DNA from: Limosilactobacillus pontis
GTDB lineage: Bacteria; Bacillota; Bacilli; Lactobacillales; Lactobacillaceae
Assembly (NCBI RefSeq): GCF_002940945.1
Contig: NZ_PNFV01000006.1
Location: forward strand, 59,892 to 123,891
DNA length: 64,000 nt
Direction of reading: 5' to 3'
Both the position numbers and the translations under genes were made by a program. The notes beneath the pieces are model-generated. The model did no database searches. It was not told the DNA's origin and saw only the letters and a list, made by a program, of their open reading frames with translations. Of this stretch, positions 35,663-43,677 are shown in pieces (position 1 is the first letter of the stretch; each line of letters begins with the position of its first letter).

Positions 35663-36316
35663 TTATTTATCATATTCAACGATTTTAAAATCGTCATCTG
35701 TTAAAGTAGCGGTCGTTAGGCTCCCATTTTTAGGGCGAACGGTAACGTCGTACTTGCCGCCTCCGAAGCGTTCTACCAGACTCAACAGGGTATTACCGTG
35801 ACTAACCCAGAGGACGTTAGCGTCGTCAGGCAGGCCGGCATGGCGAACCAGGTCAATTCCCTTGTCCATCCGCGCCCAGTACTCGGTATTGTTCTCGGCA
35901 TCGTGAAACGGGTCAGCGTCCTTCAGCCAATCCTTTGCCTGGCCAATTGAGTACTTGGTGACGATGTCACGGAAGTTCTTGAAGCCATGTGGCGCCCCAG
36001 CGTTGTACCAGGCAATATCCATGTTGGTACCTTCATAAGACCCGTAAAACTCTTCCCGGAAGTACGGTGAGGTTACTGGATGCTCGACCGAGTTGGCTTG
36101 GTTGAGGTCCAGGATCGTCTGAATAGTTTCCATTGCCCGGGTCGTGTCGCTACAAAAGGCAGCAGCGAAATGAATGTTCTTCAGCCGTTCCCCGGCATCG
36201 TGAGCGTTCTGCTTGCCCTTTTCGGTCAGTGGGGAGTTGCTCCAGCCCTGCAGCTTATTATAGACGTTAAAGTAGGTTTGTCCGTGACGGACCAGGTACA
36301 GATTGAGTTTTGTCAT
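35663..36316 (-). CDS. Histidine phosphatase family protein (phosphoglycerate mutase-like)
   Basis: 217 residues. NLYLVRHGQTYFN gives the catalytic His in RHG, then LQGWSNSPLTEKG, and WVSHGNTLLSL the second His. The extended middle region FREEFYGSYEGTNMDIAW is typical of the lactobacillar phosphatases in this family rather than of glycolytic GpmA. Substrate unknown. ATG at 36316 is 9 nt from AGGAGG; an ATG at 36325 touches it and is less likely. Confidence 0.85.
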   Translation of the reverse strand: MTKLNLYLVRHGQTYFNVYNKLQGWSNSPLTEKGKQNAHDAGERLKNIHFAAAFCSDTTRAMETIQTILDLNQANSVEHPVTSPYFREEFYGSYEGTNMDIAWYNAGAPHGFKNFRDIVTKYSIGQAKDWLKDADPFHDAENNTEYWARMDKGIDLVRHAGLPDDANVLWVSHGNTLLSLVERFGGGKYDVTVRPKNGSLTTATLTDDDFKIVEYDK

Positions 36317-36488
36317 CTTAATCATCCTCCTAATTACTGCTTTTCTTTATTGTACCGCTTCCATCGAACCGATTGTAGGAATGCCATCTTAATTATTTCT
36401 TAATCGTATTTAGGGATCTTTTAATATTTTGGCCGTAATTCTTTCATAACCATCACCTAAACTGAAAGCATAGAAGGAAGGAATTAAC

Positions 36489-36758
36489 ATGACATTGAAA
36501 GATACAAGCAACACCGACATCGTTGCCGCCCGAATTGTCGCCGTCAATGGCAGGTCAGTTAAGGTCATCACTGAAGATGGCCAGAAGCTGCGAATTCCTC
36601 TTACCCAAAAGTACCTCCAAGATAAGAATTGGCTGGCATCTTTAAGGGATATTCTCAATGCGGGGATCTGGATTCCAGTCAATCGTCATCTCAAGCGGCT
36701 ATTCAACTACGACTGGCTGACCGGTCCGGACCCGGCCACAGCTTCCGCAAAGAATTAA
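36489..36758 (+). CDS. Small hypothetical protein, 89 aa
   Basis: Not recognised. ATG at 36489 follows AGAAGGAAGGAA. The N-terminal half looks like a small beta barrel (DIVAARIVAVNGRSVKVITEDGQKLRIPL), similar in pattern to OB/SH3-like RNA- or ligand-binding folds, and the C-terminal half is helical with Trp and Arg. It is soluble and stands alone with its own promoter-like AT-rich upstream region. Confidence 0.6.
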   Translation: MTLKDTSNTDIVAARIVAVNGRSVKVITEDGQKLRIPLTQKYLQDKNWLASLRDILNAGIWIPVNRHLKRLFNYDWLTGPDPATASAKN

Positions 36759-36878
36759 GTTTTGACAATGATTGAAGCAAAAATCATGTTTCGCGCTAAT
36801 CTGTGATAAAATACTTTTGATTTGCTAAATTTATTCTAGCAAGTTAAACAAACATTTTGATTGCGAGGAACATTCCTA

Positions 36879-39011
36879 ATGAAAAAATTAAGCAAATTTG
36901 TGGACACTAGGATTGGCTTTTTCATCCTCCTAGTCGTCCTTTTTTGGTTCAAAACCCTGTTTGCTTACTTTACTGACTTTAGCCTTGGGGCCGAGGGAAT
37001 TTTCCAGTTTTTAATTCTGATTTTTAATCCCCTGGCAACCACTGCATTAATTTATAGTTTAGCATTCTACTTTAAACGAGCCCGTTTCTTCTACCCGGTA
37101 ATCATGGGGTTGGACATCGCCAACACCCTCTTGCTCTACCTCAATGTGATCTACTACCGAGAATTTACGGACTTCATGACTATTGCTACGATGACCGGTT
37201 ATTCTAAGGTCAATCAGGGACTCAGTGGGAGTTCGCTGGCCCTGACCAACTTCCATGACATCTTCTACTGGCTTGACATCGTGATCATCTTAGTCCTAAT
37301 GCTGCTGCGTAAGATCCACTTTGACCCACGAGCGGTCGGCAGCCGGTTGGCCTTTGCCTTCACCTCAATGTCATTGGTCCTCTTCGGGGTCAACCTGGCC
37401 TGCGGTGAGATGAGCCGTCCCCAGCTGCTAGGTCGAACCTTTGACCGCAACTACATTGTCAAGTACCTAGGGATCGATGCATTTACTGGTTATGACCTAG
37501 TCAAGTCCCAGCACATCAATGATATGCGGCAAAGTGCCACCAAGTCTGAGCTGGAGAAGGTTAAAAAGTTCACAGACAAACACTACGCTAAGGCTAACCC
37601 GCAGATGTTTGGAATTGCCAAGGGCCGCAACGTAATTATCATTCACCTGGAGAGCTTCCAGCAATTCATCATCGATAAAAAGATCAACGATCAGGAGGTT
37701 ACTCCCTTCCTGAACTCGCTCTATCATAGTAATGATACCTATGCTTTTGATAATTTCTTTCACCAGGTCGGCCAGGGAAAGACCAGCGATGCGGAAAACA
37801 TGCTGGAAACCTCAACCTTTGGCTTGCCCCAGGGATCGCTGTTTGCCACTCTGGGTAGTGATAATACCTTCCAGGGGGCCCCGGCAATCCTTAACCAGCG
37901 GGCGGGCTACACCAGCGCGGTTTTCCACGGTAACGTCGCCAGCTTCTGGAACCGGAACAACGTCTACAAGAACCTAGGCTACCAGTACTTCTTTGACGCC
38001 AGTTACTACGACACATCTGGTGACAAGGCAACCGGCTACGGGCTGAAGGACAAGTTGCTCTTCAAAGACTCAATCAAGTACCTGCAGGCCCTTCAACAGC
38101 CGTTCTACGCCAAGTACATCACGGTTACCAACCATTTCCCATACGACCTAGACGATGAGGATAAGGATCCAAACTTCCAGACCACCAATACGGGCGATGC
38201 CAACGTCGATAACTACTTCATAACCGCCCACTACCTTGACCAGTCGGTTCAGGAGTTCTTCGACTATCTCAAAAAGAGCGGTCTCTACGACCATTCCATT
38301 ATTATGATCTATGGGGACCACTACGGAATTTCCAACAGTGAGAACACTTCTCTGGCCAGTGTCCTCGGTAAGACCGCCGATAACTGGACAGATTTCGATA
38401 ACGCTCAGCTCCAGCGGGTTCCAATGATGTTTGTCATCCCTAATTCCGGTGGTCACGGTCATATTGACCATACCTATGGTGGAGAGATCGACGTCCTGCC
38501 GACCTTGCTCCACCTGCTGGGGATCTCTTCCAAACGCTACATCCAGTTTGGAACTGACCTCTTCTCTAAGCAGCATAGCCAGGTCGTCGCCTTCCGGAAT
38601 CAAGACTTTGTCACCCCGCACTATACGGTAATCGGGGGCACCGTCTATGATAACCGGACTGGCAAGGAAGCCAAGCTGACCAAGAAACAGCAGGAGCGAA
38701 TTAAGAAGGATCATAAGCTGGTTAACACCGAGCTAAGTCTATCAGACTCGCTGAATGAGAAAAACCTGCTCCGTTTCTACCATCCGAAGGGCTTCAAAGC
38801 CGTCAACCCGGCTGATTACAATTATTCAAACGGGTTAAAGCAGGCCGAACAAATCGAACGGAAGAAAGGGAACAAGTCGACTAGTCTTTACTCCGAGAAC
38901 CATAACCAGTCAACTGAGAACTACTTCAGCACCGACGCACCGGAGCAAAACCACTCCTCAACTGATTCTAACCGGATCAAGATCACTAACCCAGATGCCA
39001 ACAATAAGTAA
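36879..39011 (+). CDS. ltaS: Lipoteichoic acid synthase-like sulfatase-fold enzyme (LtaS)
   Basis: 710 residues. Five N-terminal helices (to about 190) anchor an extracellular sulfatase-fold domain. The nucleophile Thr lies in QGKTSDAEN (about 300), metal ligands in HLESFQ (about 256), YGDHYGIS (about 475) and the final HIDH-like GHGHIDHTYGG. The C-terminal about 70 residues are a low-complexity Asn/Ser/Thr/Glu tail. It polymerises glycerol phosphate from phosphatidylglycerol onto a lipid anchor. ATG at 36879 follows GCGAGGAA; the in-frame TTG at 36861 includes that site and is rejected. Confidence 0.88.
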   Translation: MKKLSKFVDTRIGFFILLVVLFWFKTLFAYFTDFSLGAEGIFQFLILIFNPLATTALIYSLAFYFKRARFFYPVIMGLDIANTLLLYLNVIYYREFTDFMTIATMTGYSKVNQGLSGSSLALTNFHDIFYWLDIVIILVLMLLRKIHFDPRAVGSRLAFAFTSMSLVLFGVNLACGEMSRPQLLGRTFDRNYIVKYLGIDAFTGYDLVKSQHINDMRQSATKSELEKVKKFTDKHYAKANPQMFGIAKGRNVIIIHLESFQQFIIDKKINDQEVTPFLNSLYHSNDTYAFDNFFHQVGQGKTSDAENMLETSTFGLPQGSLFATLGSDNTFQGAPAILNQRAGYTSAVFHGNVASFWNRNNVYKNLGYQYFFDASYYDTSGDKATGYGLKDKLLFKDSIKYLQALQQPFYAKYITVTNHFPYDLDDEDKDPNFQTTNTGDANVDNYFITAHYLDQSVQEFFDYLKKSGLYDHSIIMIYGDHYGISNSENTSLASVLGKTADNWTDFDNAQLQRVPMMFVIPNSGGHGHIDHTYGGEIDVLPTLLHLLGISSKRYIQFGTDLFSKQHSQVVAFRNQDFVTPHYTVIGGTVYDNRTGKEAKLTKKQQERIKKDHKLVNTELSLSDSLNEKNLLRFYHPKGFKAVNPADYNYSNGLKQAEQIERKKGNKSTSLYSENHNQSTENYFSTDAPEQNHSSTDSNRIKITNPDANNK

Positions 39012-39013
39012 CA

Positions 39014-39065
39014 TGCCATTTTGGTCCCACCGCCACCTATGTGTGCCGGCGGGGCCCTTTTTATT
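39014..39065 (+). terminator. Terminator after ltaS
   Basis: GGTCCCACCGCC / CCGGCGGGGCC hairpin followed by CTTTTTAT. Confidence 0.8.
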
Positions 39066-39178
39066 TCCTGGGAAATATTCACTACGGAAAATTAATAATC
39101 TCTTAAACTTTGTGAACAGTGCCCAGTAACCACCGTCTAATTTGATAGAATAATGGCAAATGTATAGGAGGGATATGC

Positions 39179-39700
39179 TTGTCTTTAACCATTAAATCGT
39201 TAATCTCAAGCCTGCCTGAATATCGTCAGGTCAAGGCACTTTATTATCGGGCCTTCCCCAAGTATGAGCAGGAGTCTTGGAGACGATTGCTCTTCAAGCA
39301 GCTCTTCCGACGGGCCGACTTTCTAATCTTCTACGACCAGAACCAGCTTATCGGGCTCTCTTACATCATCCATCACCATGGAATCCATTACGTCCTCTAC
39401 CTGGCTGTCAACGATCAGGTTCGCTCCCAAGGCTACGGGAGCCGGATCCTCAACCAACTCAAACGGTGCTATGCTCCAGACACCCTGATCCTGGACATCG
39501 AGCAGCCGGACACGGCGGCGGCCAACAACCACCAGCGCTTACGACGGCTCCATTTCTACCGTAGGAACGGCTTTTCCATGACTGATCGACTTACCAAGAC
39601 GCCGGCAGTCACCTACCAGCTGCTGACAACTTGCCAGCAAATTGACCACACTAAGGTCGATAACATGTTTGCCTGGTTTAACGGACGGACGTTTAATTAA
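39179..39700 (+). CDS. GNAT-family N-acetyltransferase
   Basis: 173 residues. The acetyl-CoA-binding loop is VNDQVRSQGYGSRILNQLK (Q/RxxGxG/A type, about 78-96), preceded by beta strands LIGLSYIIHHHGIHYVLYLAV. The C-terminal part keeps RRLHFYRRNGF. TTG at 39179 is taken as start, with AGGAGG 7 nt upstream. Substrate unknown; position after ltaS might suggest envelope work but they are separated by a terminator. Confidence 0.78.
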   Translation: MSLTIKSLISSLPEYRQVKALYYRAFPKYEQESWRRLLFKQLFRRADFLIFYDQNQLIGLSYIIHHHGIHYVLYLAVNDQVRSQGYGSRILNQLKRCYAPDTLILDIEQPDTAAANNHQRLRRLHFYRRNGFSMTDRLTKTPAVTYQLLTTCQQIDHTKVDNMFAWFNGRTFN

Positions 39701-39766
39701 TAATAGTATACTGGTACTAGACGACACTTGACTGTGTCATACGTTATCTTTAATAAGATTTGAAAG

Positions 39767-39814
39767 TAAAATAAGTGGCTACGGCAGGTTAATCTTGCCA
39801 TAGCCACTTATTTA
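39767..39814. terminator. Bidirectional terminator
   Basis: AATAAGTGGCTACGGCA / TGCCATAGCCACTTATT stem between convergent genes. Confidence 0.85.
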
Positions 39815-39835
39815 ATAATATTCACCATGCCACTA

Positions 39836-41065
39836 CTAGTGCCATAAACGCTGCCAAAAGTTGCCCCGCACAACATTATCGGTACTCAGCAGCTTATATG
39901 TCAGCGGGCCGCCGTCCAATGTCTTGAGCTGGCTACTTGAGAGATCAAGTTCGCCCACCGTTTCGTTACGATGAAGTGGCGCCTCCAGTTGTCCCGTCTT
40001 ATTGAGATACTTTTCCTTCATCTTGACCGCCAGCGTGTACTTATGAAGCTGTCCACCGGTATTCCAGACCGTGACCGCCTGTGGGCTAATCGTTGCTTGT
40101 CTAGTCTGCCCGTTGGCCACCGCCTGCTGACGAATGTCTTTTGGCAAGGTGATGGTCTGAAGATGCCCGTCTTGTTTCAGCATCCGATATAGACGCTGGG
40201 TCTGGATAAAACGGTTATCCTTATTCTTGCCATTAGCGTGGAGAACGACAGTAATAATCCGGTGTCCGCGATAGTTCCCGGTGCTGACGAAACAGGCCCC
40301 CGCCGTATCCGAGGTTCCCGTCTTCAGGCCATCGATCGTCACCCCCGGTACGGTATACTTACTGCCTGGCAGCATCTCGTTCAGGTTCTTTTCAGTCTTT
40401 GCCTTCCCCTTGGTAATCATAAAGCTGGCCTGCTTTTGGGCGGTAACCTGCAGCAGCTGTGGATAATGATTCACCAGGTAGCGCGCCAGGATAGCAACGT
40501 CCGTGGCAGTCATCGCATTCTCGGCCTGATCTGAATATTGCTTGATCGATAATGTCTTCAGATCCCCGTTGGTCAGCCCCACCGGATTGACAATAGTATA
40601 GTCCTTTAGGCCGATTTCCTGGGCCTTCTGTTGAAGCTTCATGTTGAACTCATCTAGGCTGTCACCAGCCGCCGCAGCCAAAGCCAGTGCCGCCCCATCG
40701 GCGGACTTGACCAGGGAGGCATTCAAAAGTTCCCGAACTGTGTACGCGTTTCCCTCCTGCAGACCGATCACTGAATACTGAGGATCGTTCGAGATTGCCG
40801 CTATCCCGCTGTCAACCTTGACCTTGGTATCACCAGTGATCTGCTTGCTATGAACCTCGTCCATAATCACTACTGCCGTCAGAAGCTTGCTTATTGATGC
40901 AATCGGCAGCTTCTTGTGGGCATTCTGTTCGTAAATCACCTGTCCGGTGGAAGCATCCACCATTACCGCAGCCGACGCGTCAATCAGTGGCTTGGCATGT
41001 ACGGGTGGCGTAATAATCCCGAGAAGCAAGGGGATCATTAACAAGAGTGCCAAAATCTTTTTCAT
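39836..41065 (-). CDS. dacA: D-alanyl-D-alanine carboxypeptidase (PBP5-type)
   Basis: 409 residues. The signal peptide (ILALLLMIPLLLGIITPPVHA) is followed by catalytic Ser in ASISKLLTA (SxxK), the second motif region SLVKSADGAAL, and DGLKTGTSDTAG (KTG). The C-terminal about 100 residues form the beta-rich PBP5 C domain; no clear amphipathic anchor is seen at the very end. It trims pentapeptides to tetrapeptides, the donor form for L,D-transpeptidases, two relatives of which lie next door. ATG at 41065 follows GGAGGAAAAT. Confidence 0.9.
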   Translation of the reverse strand: MKKILALLLMIPLLLGIITPPVHAKPLIDASAAVMVDASTGQVIYEQNAHKKLPIASISKLLTAVVIMDEVHSKQITGDTKVKVDSGIAAISNDPQYSVIGLQEGNAYTVRELLNASLVKSADGAALALAAAAGDSLDEFNMKLQQKAQEIGLKDYTIVNPVGLTNGDLKTLSIKQYSDQAENAMTATDVAILARYLVNHYPQLLQVTAQKQASFMITKGKAKTEKNLNEMLPGSKYTVPGVTIDGLKTGTSDTAGACFVSTGNYRGHRIITVVLHANGKNKDNRFIQTQRLYRMLKQDGHLQTITLPKDIRQQAVANGQTRQATISPQAVTVWNTGGQLHKYTLAVKMKEKYLNKTGQLEAPLHRNETVGELDLSSSQLKTLDGGPLTYKLLSTDNVVRGNFWQRLWH

Positions 41066-41134
41066 ATTTTCCTCCAAAATGGTTAATGATACGATAAGAT
41101 AGAAAAGAGATTAACAACGTAAGGAATTGATCAA

Positions 41135-41701
41135 ATGAATAGCAAACAAAAACAGTTTATCCTACTCACCGCAGCCCTGTTCGCCATCGTTGTCCTCATC
41201 CTCAACGTCCATACCTACGTCGACAGTAGCCGCTTCATCGTCAGTGCCAGCCGTTCAAGCCAGATTCTCAATATTAACCGGCTGCGGCACCCAAACGTCA
41301 ACAAGCCGTCTGAACATCGGCAATATCCAAACCTACGTAAACAGGACCGGCTCCGACTTATTATGGTGCCAGGCCTAAAACGACTTTACGTGCTCAACGG
41401 CCACCGAGTAATTTACATAATGCATGCCCGAACTAACATTCGTCAGCAAATCCTCAGAACCCGTGGGCACCATGGCCAGCAAATCGACCATGTTAACACT
41501 GGTCACACCTTGACGGGACGCAGCTGGTCTGCATTGAGTCACCAATGTTATATTGTTGCTCCTGCGGCGGTTGACCAGGATAAAGTCGCTAAAAACTGGC
41601 TGAAGACAGACTTTGCCTTCCCCAACACAATCCAGTTATCGTGGCCGGATGCACAGTGGCTTCAGTCCCTGCCAAAGGGCTCCAAGATCATCATTCGTTA
41701 A
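41135..41701 (+). CDS. L,D-transpeptidase-like protein lacking the catalytic motif
   Basis: 188 residues with an N-terminal membrane anchor (FILLTAALFAIVVLILNV). The remainder aligns by pattern with a YkuD domain: LIMVPGLKRLYVLNGHRVIY at the start and TIQLSWPDAQWLQSLPKGSKIIIR at the end. Where active enzymes have SHGCIRLS, this protein has FPNTIQLS, so both His and nucleophilic Cys are missing. It is probably a pseudo-enzyme or has another role in the wall. The next small membrane protein gene starts 12 bp later with its own AAAGGAGG. Confidence 0.7.
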   Translation: MNSKQKQFILLTAALFAIVVLILNVHTYVDSSRFIVSASRSSQILNINRLRHPNVNKPSEHRQYPNLRKQDRLRLIMVPGLKRLYVLNGHRVIYIMHARTNIRQQILRTRGHHGQQIDHVNTGHTLTGRSWSALSHQCYIVAPAAVDQDKVAKNWLKTDFAFPNTIQLSWPDAQWLQSLPKGSKIIIR

Positions 41702-41713
41702 AGGAGGTTCATC

Positions 41714-41923
41714 ATGTTCAGTCGGTACTTAACCCGGACATTTTTCCGTCACTTGATCGTGAGCGACGGTGCTCTGATCGTCCTAATCATTCTCTACAAC
41801 CTGCTCGCAATGGTCATTCCCATCGTGAAACTCACTTGGTTGGCGAGCTTCGTTATATTCATCTTGATCAACGCTATCTTAATCAGCTTAAAAGTGGTAA
41901 TTCCACTGCTTAACCAACAATAA
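41714..41923 (+). CDS. Small hypothetical membrane protein, 69 aa
   Basis: Two hydrophobic segments (about 17-38 and 42-64) after a basic N-terminus (RYLTRTFFRH). ATG follows AAAGGAGGTTCATC. No family recognised. Likely cotranscribed with the transpeptidase-like gene. Its 3' end overlaps by 14 bp the 3' end of the truncated L,D-transpeptidase on the other strand. Confidence 0.6.
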   Translation: MFSRYLTRTFFRHLIVSDGALIVLIILYNLLAMVIPIVKLTWLASFVIFILINAILISLKVVIPLLNQQ

Positions 41924-42107
41924 TAACCTTAGTGCCAACCGGTAAATTCAGTTCCATCCAACGAGCGTCAGGAACTGATAGTCGAATGCAACCATGAGAA
42001 CCCTGCATTTTACCTAGCTTAGCTGCTTCCTTCTGGTTGTATGAACCATCTGCCTTGGTCGGTACACTGTGGAAGAGATACTCTCCTGTCAAATTAAATT
42101 TGCATTA
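41910..42107 (-). pseudogene. 5'-truncated L,D-transpeptidase (YkuD domain)
   Basis: About 60 codons encode only the end of a YkuD domain, including FHSVPT, the catalytic MQGSHGCIRLS and the final LPVGTKVIIVG. The frame is closed by an in-frame TAA just upstream (about 42105), with no ribosome site or ATG, so the first half of the catalytic domain and the signal region are gone. Intact catalytic residues suggest a recent loss. The neighbour on the other strand is a dead relative. Confidence 0.72.
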
Positions 42108-42251
42108 AGCAAAAACAACACTATTATATTATAGAAAAGTAATTATTCAATCATTGAAAAGTCAAGTAAGTATCATTCGCTCTAATCGTGTACCACCTGT
42201 GTCTCTTCTTCAAACTCGTCCTCGATATTTTCGATCACGTACTCCGCCAAA

Positions 42252-42298
42252 AATAAAGCGACGCTGTACCCATTATGGATACGGCGTCGCTTTTCTTC
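42252..42298 (-). terminator. Terminator after the BASS transporter gene
   Basis: AAAGCGACGC (42255-42264) / GCGTCGCTTT (42284-42293) stem; TTTATTTTTGG follows on the minus strand. Confidence 0.8.
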
Positions 42299-42325
42299 TT
42301 AATTGATTAGGCAGACATCGTCAAA

Positions 42326-43312
42326 CTATTCCACAACCCTGTCCTTCATCCGCTGATAGTCTTGGATTCTCTCTGCTAAGCTCTCCTTGGTATGGTTCTT
42401 CCACCAAGATGACAGAACGGAACCCGAGATGTTATGCCAAATGCTAAAGAGGGTCGATGCAATCGCAGCAGCTGGTGAGAAGTAGGTCAGCGCCAGGGTG
42501 GCCCCTAAACTTGAATCTTGCATTCCTACCTCAAACGTCAGGGCTTTCTGCTGTGGCTGATAAAGCCGGAGTAACCGGGAAAAGAGGTAGCCCAACGTGT
42601 AACCCAATAGATTATGAAGCATTACAACGGGGATCACGATGGCGGTGGCGGCAGTAAATAAGTTAGCATGGTTAGCAGACACTACCGCCCCGATGATGGC
42701 TAGGATAGCGAATTGGGAAACGATCGGTAAAAAGTCCAAAACTGGCGCCAGCCGTTTACCAAAGAGGGTATGGACTACCACCCCGAAGACAATTGGGAGA
42801 ACCACGATCTCAAGTGTACTCATAAATAGGTTCTGAGTTGGCACCTTAACATATTGTCCGGCAAACAGGTAAAGAATCGTCGGCAGCATTACCGGAGCCA
42901 ACAGGGTCGACAGAGCCTCGATTGAAACATCCAGGGCCACGTCCCCACCGGCAAGGTAGGCCATGACACTCGATGAGGTTCCGCTAGGGCAGGCTCCCAC
43001 CAGTATTACTCCAGCTGCCGTAGCTCCTTTTAACTGAAATACTAGGCACAATAACCAGGCCAGGCTTGGCATGATCAGGTAGTGTGCTACCGTCCCCAAT
43101 AAAACCGGAACCGGCTTTTGAACAATACGTCTGAAGTCGTGGCCGGTTAAGGTCAGCCCCATTCCAAACAGGATAATGCCCAACAAGTACTTTGTATTGG
43201 CAACAACCGGTGCTGAAAAACTGGGCACAAGGTAGTTAAATACTGCCCACAATACCACAAAAAGCGTAAACCACTTGCTTAACCACCTTCCAAATACAAC
43301 AACCTTATTCAT
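42326..43312 (-). CDS. BASS-family (bile acid:Na+ symporter / PanS-like) transporter
   Basis: 328 residues, about ten helices with FGMGLTLTGHDFRRI and VGACPSGTSSSVMAYLAGGDVALDVS, the crossover motifs of the BASS fold. Members carry bile acids, ketopantoate (PanS) or plant 2-oxoacids. Here it is the third gene of an operon behind ilvD and sufT (13 bp gap), so a 2-oxoacid or pantoate-pathway metabolite is more plausible than bile acids; this is inference. ATG at 43312 follows AGAGGAGGAAG; upstream in-frame starts lie inside sufT. Confidence 0.82.
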   Translation of the reverse strand: MNKVVVFGRWLSKWFTLFVVLWAVFNYLVPSFSAPVVANTKYLLGIILFGMGLTLTGHDFRRIVQKPVPVLLGTVAHYLIMPSLAWLLCLVFQLKGATAAGVILVGACPSGTSSSVMAYLAGGDVALDVSIEALSTLLAPVMLPTILYLFAGQYVKVPTQNLFMSTLEIVVLPIVFGVVVHTLFGKRLAPVLDFLPIVSQFAILAIIGAVVSANHANLFTAATAIVIPVVMLHNLLGYTLGYLFSRLLRLYQPQQKALTFEVGMQDSSLGATLALTYFSPAAAIASTLFSIWHNISGSVLSSWWKNHTKESLAERIQDYQRMKDRVVE

Positions 43313-43325
43313 TTTTCTTCCTCCT

Positions 43326-43658
43326 CTATTTTTCAACGTGGTAGCCAAGAGCTATCCTAGCAGTCCTACTCATCCGTGCTGGCGTCCAGGTTGGCTCCCA
43401 GACAACATCAATTTGTACCTCCCGAACACCAGCTACCTTCCGTATCGCCGTATTAATCATCTGCTGTAATACATTCGTAATTGGACAGCCCATTGTAGTC
43501 AGGGTCATCGTTACTGTTACCGTTCCATCAGCCGTCATATTGACCCCGTAAATCAAGCCCAGGTTAACCAGGTCAATCCCGAGTTCTGGATCAACGACTC
43601 CCCGTAAGGCCCGAATAACTTGGTCAGCAACCAAATCACCCCGTTGTACTCCATCCAT
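43326..43658 (-). CDS. sufT: SufT / MIP18-family Fe-S cluster assembly factor
   Basis: 110 residues, a stand-alone DUF59 domain: ALRGVVDPELGIDLVNLGLIYGV at the start and TLTTMGCPITNVLQQMI with the conserved Cys. These proteins help mature Fe-S proteins. It lies 19 bp downstream of ilvD, which encodes an Fe-S dehydratase and is the natural client. Start ATG follows GAGGGAGAATA. Confidence 0.87.
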   Translation of the reverse strand: MDGVQRGDLVADQVIRALRGVVDPELGIDLVNLGLIYGVNMTADGTVTVTMTLTTMGCPITNVLQQMINTAIRKVAGVREVQIDVVWEPTWTPARMSRTARIALGYHVEK

Positions 43659-43677
43659 TATTCTCCCTCCGTTTCAC

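Noticed and set aside
36861..36878. Hairpin AGGA/TCCT hiding the ltaS ribosome site
   Set aside because: Only four base pairs with a four-base loop; too weak to claim a regulatory role.
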